The notes beneath the pieces were generated by a model that saw only the letters and a list, made by a program, of their open reading frames with translations, made no database searches and was not told where the DNA came from. The position numbers and the translations under genes are program-made. From the NCBI GenBank assembly GCA_002430605.1, contig DJBY01000029.1, positions 9,500 to 16,828 on the forward strand: 7,329 nt of DNA, read 5' to 3'. How positions within the stretch are numbered: the stretch's first letter is position 1; each line of letters starts with the position of its first letter. The DNA comes from Opitutia bacterium UBA5964. Its GTDB lineage: Bacteria; Verrucomicrobiota; Verrucomicrobiia; Opitutales; Coraliomargaritaceae. Positions 1 to 7,306 of this stretch are shown in pieces.

Positions 1-17
1 ATCCCGTACCAAGCTGA

Positions 18-28
18 TTTTTTTTTTT
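18..28. other. Run of 11 T in the leader upstream of the first gene
   Basis: Eleven consecutive T lie near the left edge, about 150 bases before the first start codon. The tract could be the tail of a terminator for an upstream + strand gene, but no GC-rich stem is visible in the 17 bases before it, so this is not supported. The rest of 1-175 is AT-rich around 70-100. I see no convincing -35/-10 pair and no strong ribosome binding site before the ATG at 176. Confidence 0.3.
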
Positions 29-175
29 GCCGTCGTGTCATACCTAAAAAGCGTCACCCGCAGAAACGTGGTTATTATATATCATTTCATTATCCTTTAG
101 TCACTGCTCGGCTGGCCCAATAACCTTGCACGTACTTTTCTACAAAACCACAGCTCGAGATCTCTCGATAAAGAC

Positions 176-1663
<1,488 letters not shown>

Positions 1664-1681
1664 TCTCAACTGCATCGGAAT

Positions 1682-1709
1682 GGCCGCTCCGCAAGGGGCG
1701 GCCTTTTTT
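1682..1709 (+). terminator. Intrinsic terminator of the carboxyltransferase gene
   Basis: A nine-pair stem (left arm 1682-1690, right arm 1695-1703, one G-U pair) closes a GCAA tetraloop and is followed directly by six T. It begins 18 bases after the stop codon. This strong rho-independent terminator indicates that the first gene ends its transcript here and that the next gene has its own promoter. Confidence 0.92.
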
Positions 1710-1805
1710 GTCTGCTCGCTAGAGGTTAATTACCTGCAGAGCATTAACCATCGACGCACGACTGCCCAAAAAGAGTGACATCATCTGCAACTGCAACTTA
1801 ATCAG

Positions 1806-1827
1806 TATAGGTTTTAAGAGACCTATA
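1806..1827 (+). promoter_or_regulatory. Hairpin just upstream of the DUF695-like gene
   Basis: TATAGGT (1806-1812) and ACCTATA (1821-1827) are perfect inverted repeats. Including a G-U and an A-U pair the stem is nine pairs with a TAAG loop. It ends 20 bases before the ATG at 1848. TATAAA at 1824-1829, overlapping the right arm, could serve as a -10 box, but no matching -35 is evident. It could be an operator, an mRNA leader hairpin, or chance in AT-rich DNA. Confidence 0.35.
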
Positions 1828-1847
1828 AAACACTACCTGCATAAAAA

Positions 1848-2285
1848 ATGAAAATAGAAGCCGCCAACACAGACGCTTGGAATATAGCCAAAGGGAAGAA
1901 TCCGCAGAAGCCAACGGTCTTGCGCTTTAGACCAAGCTTACGGGCACATTTGGGCAACGAAGACTACCCTAGAAGGCTGGCAATCATCTGGCAATTTGAG
2001 GCAGTCGATGCAACTGGCATGCCCACGGACACGCAGAGCGCCGACATGAAGGACTTCGAAGACATGCTGATTGATGCACTCGATCCAGATCGCCTAGCGA
2101 TTCTCGCTTTCGTCTTCACTAGTTCAGGGTCAAGGGAATGGAATTTTTATCTCTCCGACGTCAGCGAAGTTGGAATCCGGATCAACAAAGCCCTCTCAAC
2201 CATCCCACAATTGCCCATCGACTTAACCGTCGAGGACGACCCGAATTGGGACGAATTGAAGCAAGTCTTTCAGCTATGCCAGTAG
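1848..2285 (+). CDS. Hypothetical protein, DUF695-like
   Basis: A soluble 145-residue protein with no signal peptide or membrane segment; function unknown. The overall pattern recalls the DUF695 family: a hydrophobic strand after a Tyr-Pro (YPRRLAIIWQF, 40-50), a Gly-Met-Pro turn (57-59), an acidic helix with FEDML (70-74), a strand leading to EWNFYLSD (97-104), a helix holding an Asn-Lys pair (113-114), and a C-terminal DDPNWDEL (130-137) like the DPxW ending of that family. The assignment rests on remembered family features, not a search. The start at 1848 is the first ATG of the frame and is preceded by an A-rich stretch without a Shine-Dalgarno sequence. The gene stands alone between the terminator at 1682-1709 and a poorly conserved gap, so context gives no clue. 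Reading-frame integrity and codon use look like a real gene. Confidence 0.72.
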   Translation: MKIEAANTDAWNIAKGKNPQKPTVLRFRPSLRAHLGNEDYPRRLAIIWQFEAVDATGMPTDTQSADMKDFEDMLIDALDPDRLAILAFVFTSSGSREWNFYLSDVSEVGIRINKALSTIPQLPIDLTVEDDPNWDELKQVFQLCQ

Positions 2286-2583
2286 GGTCTAAGTAAATTA
2301 CGCCTGCGGGGCTGGCTGCAACGCGCATCAGTCTAACACGCGCCGCTACCACTACCCGAGCGCAGTTGATTGCTGTAAATCGCGATACGACACTGGCACG
2401 TCGGTTGCGCGTGAAATATCACCCAGCCAAATGTTGCGTTTTTTCCGAGACTATGAGTTGCAATTTCGCGATGCAAAGGAAGTCTATGCGGCAGGTACTT
2501 TTTGCCGTGTGAAACTGATGGCTAGCTCGTAGCGTCGGTTTCGTATCGCATTCGCACTAGTAAACGCTACCCAATATAAATCT
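2286..2583 (+). other. 298-bp gap with an 80-codon open frame, possibly a coding relic
   Basis: No complete gene can be assigned. The frame 2293-2532 (stop TAG at 2530-2532) is free of stops for 79 codons, and its second half reads like globular protein (for example LRFFRDYELQFRDAKEVY). It has no ATG near its beginning; the first in-frame ATG lies about two-thirds along. It may be the decayed C-terminal end of a lost gene or a chance open frame. No terminator is visible for the gene ending at 2285, and no clear promoter for cysE. Confidence 0.3.
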
Positions 2584-3372
2584 ATGCAACCAATCGACCT
2601 CGACGCCCACTGGGGCGAGATCCGCCACGAAGCCAGACAAATTGTCGCCCGAGAGCCGGCACTCAAGCCGTTACTGGACGAGACCGTTCTGGATCGTAGC
2701 TCGTTTGCCGAGTGCCTCACCTATCGCCTGGCCCGCAAGTTGGTCAACCACTCGACCTCAATCAATGTACTGCACGAAGTGTTCATCGACGCCTTCATGA
2801 AGGAGCCAATGATTTTGCAACATGTCGCTTGTGATATGATTGCTTTCTATGAGCGAGACCCCGCCTGCCCTGATGCGCTCACCCCCCTGCTCTATTTTAA
2901 AGGATTTCATGCACTGGTCTGCTACCGGGTCGGCCATTACCTCTGGCAGCACGACCGTAAGGAGCTCGCACTCTACCTGCAAAGTCTTATCTCCGAGACC
3001 TTCGCGGTTGACATTCATCCAGCGGCCAAAATCGGCTGTGGTATTTTACTCGACCACGCTACAGGCTTCGTCGCAGGCGAAACCACTGTGATCGAAAGCA
3101 ACGTATCTATTCTGCACGAAGTGACCCTCGGTGGAACCGGCAAGGAGCGCGGCGATCGTCACCCGAAGGTACGCTCTGGCGTGCTGATCGGCGCAGGCGC
3201 CAAAATCCTCGGCAATGTGGAAATCGGTGAAGGGGCGAAAATAGGCGCTGGCAGCGTAGTGCTCAAGGATGTGCCACCTCACACTAGCGTTGCTGGAGTG
3301 CCCGCGCAAGTGATCGGCAAGGCTTCCGAAGTATCGCCAGCCTTAGGTATGTGCCAGAATTTCGAGCATTAA
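2584..3372 (+). CDS. cysE: Serine O-acetyltransferase
   Basis: Transfers acetyl from acetyl-CoA to L-serine, giving O-acetylserine, the first step of cysteine synthesis in the cytoplasm. At 262 residues it is close to the 273 of E. coli CysE. The N-terminal helical domain (about 7-110) carries ERDPAC with D92. The C-terminal left-handed beta-helix (about 140-245) shows hexapeptide repeats such as IGCGIL, VLIGAGAKI and AKIGAGSVV. The catalytic positions fall at the same numbers as in E. coli: D92, H158 (LDHATG) and H193 (DRHPKVR). GVPAQVIG (299-306 in gene terms near 241-248) closes the helix. The tail ends NFEH and lacks the terminal isoleucine that inserts into cysteine synthase in E. coli, so complex formation with CysK is doubtful. 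The start at 2584 gives the expected N-terminus but has no visible Shine-Dalgarno. The neighbours are not cysteine genes. Feedback inhibition by cysteine is expected from the family, not visible here. Confidence 0.96.
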   Translation: MQPIDLDAHWGEIRHEARQIVAREPALKPLLDETVLDRSSFAECLTYRLARKLVNHSTSINVLHEVFIDAFMKEPMILQHVACDMIAFYERDPACPDALTPLLYFKGFHALVCYRVGHYLWQHDRKELALYLQSLISETFAVDIHPAAKIGCGILLDHATGFVAGETTVIESNVSILHEVTLGGTGKERGDRHPKVRSGVLIGAGAKILGNVEIGEGAKIGAGSVVLKDVPPHTSVAGVPAQVIGKASEVSPALGMCQNFEH

Positions 3373-3486
3373 GTGCGCGACCTGTTGCTGCCAGTCGAAC
3401 GCGAGCCAATCGGCATGGCAATTGCTCACGGAATCAGTGATGTTTAGGATTTAGACAAGGATTTGGAGTAAGACTTAATAGATAAT

Positions 3487-5715
3487 ATGATACCGCATCT
3501 CGCATTGGCTACCACACAACATGCACTCTGGGCGCTCTGCCTAGCAGTCGGTGCGGGTTGTTTACTCACAGTCTTATCGCGTCGGCTCCACCTGCCGACA
3601 ATCGTGCTCTTATTGCTTGGTGGATTTGCGCTCGGAGTTGAGGGCCTGGATGTGCTCCATCCGAATGAACTAGGCGAATTCTTGCCGATGATTGTTTCGT
3701 TAGCAGTCGGTTTGATTCTATTTGAAGGCGGACTCACGCTCGAGATTAAGGACTTCTCACACACCTCGACTGTCATTAAGCGCTTACTCACCATTGGTGT
3801 GCTTATCACGTGGCTGGGGTCAGCGCTCACTGCCTTTCTGGTATTCGATATCTCACCCTCCTTCGCATTGCTGATGGGTAGTCTGATTATCGTGACTGGA
3901 CCAACTGTGATCGTGCCCTTACTGCGCAGAATACGAGTCGATCAAAAGATCGGCAGCATCCTCCACTGGGAAGCGGTGTTGATTGATTCAATTGGTGTAT
4001 TCATTGCCATTCTTTGCTTCGAATGGGTCGTCGAAGGTGGCGGTACGGTGGCATTGCCAAATTTCTTGATCCGCATCGTCAGTGGTGCGGGCATCGGCTT
4101 CCTCGGCGGCTATCTGATCTACTGGTTCATGAAAAACGACTGGGTGCCGGATAACATTGTCAATGCCTTTGCCTTGGCCAGTGCAATGCTCATCTTCGGT
4201 GCGACCGAGTTGATCAAACCAGAAGCGGGCCTACTTTCCGTAACCATTGCTGGACTGATTGTTGGACTGAAGAAGCCGCGGCAGTTGCGTGAGGTTAAAG
4301 CCTTCAAGGCCGAGATCGTTGATTTACTCATCGGCCTACTTTTCTTATTATTAGTCGCACGACTCGAGCTACAACAGTTTGTCGATTTCTTCACCGACGG
4401 CGGCGGCTGGGTGTTATGCTCGGTGATCTTATTGATCCGTCCGATTAGCATCGCCCTCTCGTCTTGGGGCACGACGCTGAACATCCGCGAGAAAGCGCTA
4501 CTGAGTTGGGTGGCACCGCGTGGGGTCGTGGCCGCGTCGATGGCTTCGTTATTTGCCTTGTCGCTTCAGGCAAAGGGCGACACCGAGGGCGCGGCGCTGA
4601 TGGAGTCTTTCGTCTATTCCATTATTTGTGCGACCGTGCTGATTCAGGGGCTTTCAGCGGGACTCGTTGCAAAAGTGCTAGGTGTGCAACGCCCCGCACC
4701 GAATGACTGGGTGATTATCGGCGCACATCACTTTGGCCGGGAACTCGCGCGTCAACTGATACGTGAAGATGAGCAGGATGTCATCCTGCTAGATACCAAT
4801 GCGCGTAATATCAGTCTCGCCAGAAAGGAAGGCTTACCGGCACTGCATCGCGATGGCATGGAAGCAGAAAAGCTGTATGAACAGGAACAAGCACTGTTTG
4901 GCACTGGCTACGTGCTAGCCTTGACCGACAATGTTGAGCTGAATCAGCTCCTCATGCAGCGTTGGGCGCATGAGCTCGACAATGAGAAAGTCTTCGGCTG
5001 GATCCCGACAGATAGTTCGACCAAGGAAGATCAGCTCACTGGGCTGTCGGTGTTTGGCGATCTGTCTCGTCCTGCTGTGATCGGCAGCGAATTGCTACAG
5101 GAGGAAAGTAGTTTCGAATCTGTCAAATGGGAAGACGGGATGACGCTCCCCTCTGGCGATTGGCATCCGTTGTTTATTCGCCGTGGCAAGCAGCTCAAAG
5201 CAGTGCCGCAAGACACCGCCCTCAAAGAGATGGTCAAACAAGACGATGAAGTGATCTGCCTGCGCCGCTCTGAGGGCTTTCTACTGCGCGCGCTTCAAAG
5301 CGGTGGCCATCTCTCGATCGAGTGCGAGACGATTGAGCAACTCTATAAAAAACTGGCAGATCTAGCGACCGAAGCCGTCAAAGGGATCACTGCAGAAACA
5401 ATCCTAGAGGACCTCAGCGCGCAAGGTGAATTCTTTCCCGCTTTCCTTGGCCACGGCATCGCAATACCGCACGTCTATAGCGCTGAGCTGAACCACCGTA
5501 TCTGCTACGTCGTTACACTGCCCAAGGGCCTTGAAATAGCCGGCCAGTCGGAAGCGATCGATTTTGTATTCTTCCTACTCAGCCCGTCCGGCGATACTGA
5601 AGGACATCTCTCCACATTGGCAGAAATTGCCAAAAGCTGCCGCTCTGAGCGCCGCCGCAAGCAGATCAAAACCGCTCAGCGGGTCGAGGATGTGATCTCC
5701 GCGATTAGTAGCTAG
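3487..5715 (+). CDS. CPA-type cation/proton antiporter fused to RCK and PTS EIIA domains
   Basis: A 742-residue inner-membrane protein in three parts. (1) Residues about 8-400 are a multi-spanning Na+/H+ exchanger domain with LFEGGLTLE near 78-86, TGPT at 137-140 and EAVLIDSIG at 162-170. D167 and E162 match the ion-binding helix of CPA1-type antiporters, but the residue before the Asp is Ile, not the Asn of classic NhaP/NHE proteins. (2) About 406-505 is a TrkA-N/RCK Rossmann domain (VIIGAHHFG at 409-417, D436 at the end of strand 2), which in related proteins binds NAD(H) or another nucleotide. Its glycine motif has His at the middle position. About 540-595 resembles a TrkA-C/RCK-C segment (PLFIRRGKQL, DDEVICL). 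(3) About 597-742 is a PTS EIIA type-2 domain with GIAIPH, phosphorylatable H662, and the second conserved His H707 in EGHLSTLAEIA. It probably exchanges Na+ or K+ for H+, gated by nucleotide and possibly by phosphorylation; which cation is unknown. The ATG at 3487 is the only plausible start; a GGAG lies too far upstream (3465-3468) to decide it. The channel gene follows after 67 bp. Confidence 0.9.
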   Translation: MIPHLALATTQHALWALCLAVGAGCLLTVLSRRLHLPTIVLLLLGGFALGVEGLDVLHPNELGEFLPMIVSLAVGLILFEGGLTLEIKDFSHTSTVIKRLLTIGVLITWLGSALTAFLVFDISPSFALLMGSLIIVTGPTVIVPLLRRIRVDQKIGSILHWEAVLIDSIGVFIAILCFEWVVEGGGTVALPNFLIRIVSGAGIGFLGGYLIYWFMKNDWVPDNIVNAFALASAMLIFGATELIKPEAGLLSVTIAGLIVGLKKPRQLREVKAFKAEIVDLLIGLLFLLLVARLELQQFVDFFTDGGGWVLCSVILLIRPISIALSSWGTTLNIREKALLSWVAPRGVVAASMASLFALSLQAKGDTEGAALMESFVYSIICATVLIQGLSAGLVAKVLGVQRPAPNDWVIIGAHHFGRELARQLIREDEQDVILLDTNARNISLARKEGLPALHRDGMEAEKLYEQEQALFGTGYVLALTDNVELNQLLMQRWAHELDNEKVFGWIPTDSSTKEDQLTGLSVFGDLSRPAVIGSELLQEESSFESVKWEDGMTLPSGDWHPLFIRRGKQLKAVPQDTALKEMVKQDDEVICLRRSEGFLLRALQSGGHLSIECETIEQLYKKLADLATEAVKGITAETILEDLSAQGEFFPAFLGHGIAIPHVYSAELNHRICYVVTLPKGLEIAGQSEAIDFVFFLLSPSGDTEGHLSTLAEIAKSCRSERRRKQIKTAQRVEDVISAISS

Positions 5716-5727
5716 CGAGCGAGCCAC

Positions 5728-5755
5728 TTGACCTTTACGGCAGTTCCAGTATCGT
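5728..5755 (+). promoter_or_regulatory. Possible promoter for the ion channel gene
   Basis: TTGACC (5728-5733) and TATCGT (5750-5755) are separated by 16 bases and lie 28 bases before the ATG at 5783. The -35 is good and the -10 is poor. No terminator is seen after the antiporter stop, so read-through from the antiporter gene is at least as likely as an independent start. Confidence 0.3.
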
Positions 5756-5782
5756 AAGTTACTTGAACCATAACCGCTAAGG

Positions 5783-6781
5783 ATGATCTTTAAACACTTC
5801 TTAACTGTCCTAGTTCTGAGCTGCCTACTCAGCTCACTTTCGACTGCCGCAGACAGTATCGTCATAAAGCATGAGCCCCCTGCCGCGCCAACGCAGGTGT
5901 ATGTGTCTGTCTACATCATCGACATACTTAAAATTGAAGGTGCCGAGCAAGCATTCACCGGCGACTTAACCCTATTGTTGTCTTGGCGCGACCCACGCCT
6001 CGCACACGACCACGACCAAGCTCAAATTCTGCCGTTACAGCAAGTTTGGAATCCGCAGATCCTAATCGCCAATTCAAGAAATACCACAATCAGCTTGCCG
6101 GAGACCGTCGAGGTATTCGCCGATGGTACAGTCAACTATCGCCAACGATTAACTGGCACCTTCACATCACACTTTGATTTGCATCGATTTCCAAATGACC
6201 AGCAAACTCTGATCGTCGAATTCGTCGCACGCGGCTATCGGACTAACGAGGTGCATCTGCTCCACGATGATTCCTGGACAGGACGTGCCGAACGCCTGAC
6301 AATCTCAGATTGGGCCGTTGGCGATGTGAGTCTGATTGAGGCGCCCTACAGCATTCCTAGCCTGGACATTACCCTCCCCGGAATTCGCCTCGAACTCCCC
6401 GTCCAGCGGCTAGTCGGCTACTATGCTGGCACGATATTGTCTTCTGCCACGATCATCGTCTGTATGGCCTGGTTGGTGTTCTGGATAGCTCCCGCTTCGA
6501 TCAACCCGCGCATCAGTGTTTCAGTCACATCCATGCTCACACTCATCGCCCATCGATTCGTGATCAAAGGAGAGCTACCTAATCTGCCTTATTTAACCAC
6601 CATGGATTACTTCCTACTTGGATCAACATTGATGGTGCTCTTAGGCCTAGTCGAAGTAGTCATCATTCACCACGTTGGCAGTCGTGGCATCGAAGCTAAA
6701 GCACTGAGCCTGAATCACTTTTTCCGCTGGAGCTATCCGCTGCCTTTTATCGCACTACTCGCGTTTGTGTTGCTGCGATAG
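5783..6781 (+). CDS. Bacterial pentameric ligand-gated ion channel (GLIC/ELIC-type)
   Basis: A 332-residue channel subunit of the Cys-loop receptor superfamily, expected to form a pentamer in the inner membrane with its ligand domain in the periplasm. Seen in order: a signal peptide (1 to about 22, K4, hydrophobic core, STAAD cleavage region); a beta-sandwich domain (about 38-208) with SWRDPRLA at 67-74 and WNPQ at 89-92; the signature loop RFPNDQQ at 135-141, matching FPxDxQ but without the disulfide cysteines, as in other prokaryotic members; M1 at about 211-235; M2 at about 243-262; the LPNLPY M2-M3 loop at 265-270; M3 at about 274-297; a short intracellular loop; and M4 at about 315-331, ending at the C-terminus. 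M2 aligns without gaps to the ELIC segment around MLT...LPxLPY. Aligned so, R243 is 0', S245 2', T249 6', L252 9', A256 13' and F259 16'. The residues before 0' are Asn-Pro, with no glutamate. AAGG sits directly against the ATG, so the start is supported mainly by the signal peptide. The ligand is unknown; protons (as in GLIC) or an amine (as in ELIC) are possibilities from the family. Confidence 0.94.
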   Translation: MIFKHFLTVLVLSCLLSSLSTAADSIVIKHEPPAAPTQVYVSVYIIDILKIEGAEQAFTGDLTLLLSWRDPRLAHDHDQAQILPLQQVWNPQILIANSRNTTISLPETVEVFADGTVNYRQRLTGTFTSHFDLHRFPNDQQTLIVEFVARGYRTNEVHLLHDDSWTGRAERLTISDWAVGDVSLIEAPYSIPSLDITLPGIRLELPVQRLVGYYAGTILSSATIIVCMAWLVFWIAPASINPRISVSVTSMLTLIAHRFVIKGELPNLPYLTTMDYFLLGSTLMVLLGLVEVVIIHHVGSRGIEAKALSLNHFFRWSYPLPFIALLAFVLLR

Positions 6782-6821
6782 TCGACCGTTTCTGAAAAAT
6801 GACATTCTTTTCAAGCAGATA

Positions 6822-6852
6822 TTGACAAGCTACAAACTAGTAGCCACATACA
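6822..6852 (+). promoter_or_regulatory. Promoter-like element, copy 1
   Basis: A perfect -35 consensus TTGACA (6822-6827) is followed after 17 bases by CACATACA (6845-6852). The spacer contains the inverted repeat GCTAC/GTAGC (6829-6833 and 6840-6844, six-base loop). CACATA is a poor -10, so promoter function is uncertain. The same arrangement recurs at 6946-6976. It lies 40 bases after the channel stop codon. Confidence 0.4.
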
Positions 6853-6860
6853 GCATCTTA

Positions 6861-6934
6861 TTTTTGTGCGCGGGCGGTATCCCGATTCTTGCTTGCGAGA
6901 GGACAAGGTGAAATGGCAGCACTGCCACTTTACC
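6861..6934 (+). other. Structured segment resembling a broken 5' part of tRNA-Leu
   Basis: Two stretches match the tRNA-Leu gene downstream. 6861-6879 matches 6990-7008 (T run plus the start of the acceptor stem) at 15 of 19 bases. 6908-6932 matches 7006-7032 (D arm into the anticodon arm) at about 23 bases with several one-base gaps. About 30 unrelated bases separate the two. There is no T arm or 3' acceptor, so it is not a working tRNA. The segment can also fold into three consecutive hairpins: 6871-6884 (CGGG/CCCG), 6887-6900 (TCTTG/CGAGA) and 6907-6934 (up to 12-13 pairs with one mismatch and one G-U). It could be a decayed duplicate of tRNA-Leu or a structured leader or small RNA. Confidence 0.35.
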
Positions 6935-6945
6935 AGTCAGCAGAA

Positions 6946-6976
6946 TTGACATCATGGTCCTTAGAGACCACATACA
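6946..6976 (+). promoter_or_regulatory. Promoter-like element, copy 2, likely serving tRNA-Leu
   Basis: TTGACA (6946-6951), a 17-base spacer and CACATACA (6969-6976) repeat the layout of 6822-6852. The spacer again holds an inverted repeat, TGGTC/GACCA (6955-6959 and 6966-6970, six-base loop), although the sequence of the arms differs. The tRNA begins at 6997, so a start around 6981-6992 would give a short leader. TTTAAT at 6980-6985 is an alternative -10 but is too far from the TTGACA. Its position makes it the best candidate for the tRNA promoter. Confidence 0.5.
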
Positions 6977-6995
6977 TACTTTAATGCTTTTTTTC

Positions 6996-7078
<83 letters not shown>

Positions 7079-7084
7079 GTGAAG

Positions 7085-7117
7085 AAAAAGGCCAAATTTA
7101 TTTTTGGCCTTTTTTTT
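7085..7117 (+). terminator. Intrinsic terminator of the tRNA-Leu transcript
   Basis: Left arm 7085-7096 and right arm 7103-7114 form a 12-pair stem with a GGCC core flanked by A/T pairs, a six-base loop, and T up to 7117. It starts six bases after the tRNA. Because the arms are A-rich on the left and T-rich on the right, it could also act on the opposite strand. Confidence 0.9.
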
Positions 7118-7158
7118 GGTTCATCGTCGATTACCGGGAATGTCTCGATTGAATCGAC

Positions 7159-7201
7159 AGCCCGCTTCATCTGAGAGGCAATGGATCTCAGATGATGGGC
7201 T
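7159..7201. repeat. Long imperfect hairpin downstream of tRNA-Leu
   Basis: CATCTGAGA (7168-7176) pairs perfectly with TCTCAGATG (7186-7194) around a nine-base loop. After an internal bulge, AGCCC (7159-7163) pairs with GGGCT (7197-7201). Just before it, TCGATTGAATCGA (7145-7157) is a perfect palindrome around a central G. There is no T run for a strong terminator. It may be a mobile palindromic element, a binding site, or the terminator of a gene beyond the window. Confidence 0.5.
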
Positions 7202-7216
7202 TGTTTGAGCAATTAA

Positions 7217-7258
7217 CCGCAATAGGAGTGTGGGCGACTCGCCCACATTCATCCTGTG
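7217..7258 (+). repeat. 45-bp-period palindromic repeat, copy 1
   Basis: A 42-base unit beginning CCGCAATAGGAG and ending ATCCTGTG, identical to 7262-7303. Its core GTGGGCGACTCGCCCAC (7230-7246) is a perfect inverted repeat around one central C, and pairing extends a few bases outwards with one G-U. Such GC-rich intergenic palindromes in AT-richer flanks resemble REP-type elements; no transposase is seen here. Confidence 0.85.
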
Positions 7259-7261
7259 TTT

Positions 7262-7303
7262 CCGCAATAGGAGTGTGGGCGACTCGCCCACATTCATCCT
7301 GTG
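7262..7303 (+). repeat. 45-bp-period palindromic repeat, copy 2
   Basis: Identical over 42 bases to 7217-7258, with three spacer bases between the units (TTT before this copy). It has the same core palindrome with C at the centre. Perfect identity points to recent duplication or ongoing gene conversion. Confidence 0.85.
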
Positions 7304-7306
7304 CTA

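Noticed and set aside
126..154. TTGCAC as a -35 box for the first gene
   Set aside because: No -10-like hexamer is found at the proper distance.
1724..1749. Inverted repeat GGTTAAT/ATTAACC after the first terminator
   Set aside because: Seven-base AT-rich arms with a 12-base loop and no conserved context are likely by chance.
2551..2580. TTCGCA plus TATAAA just before cysE as a promoter
   Set aside because: Transcription would begin at or inside the start codon. The 18-base spacing and partial -35 are not enough to propose a leaderless mRNA.
5822..5830. Cys at residue 14 of the channel as a lipoprotein anchor
   Set aside because: The preceding Val-Leu-Ser is a poor lipobox, and a normal signal-peptidase site follows near residue 22.
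5575..5865. Minus-strand open frame across the antiporter end and channel start
   Set aside because: It overlaps the EIIA domain and the channel signal peptide, both well supported, and shows no recognisable domain.
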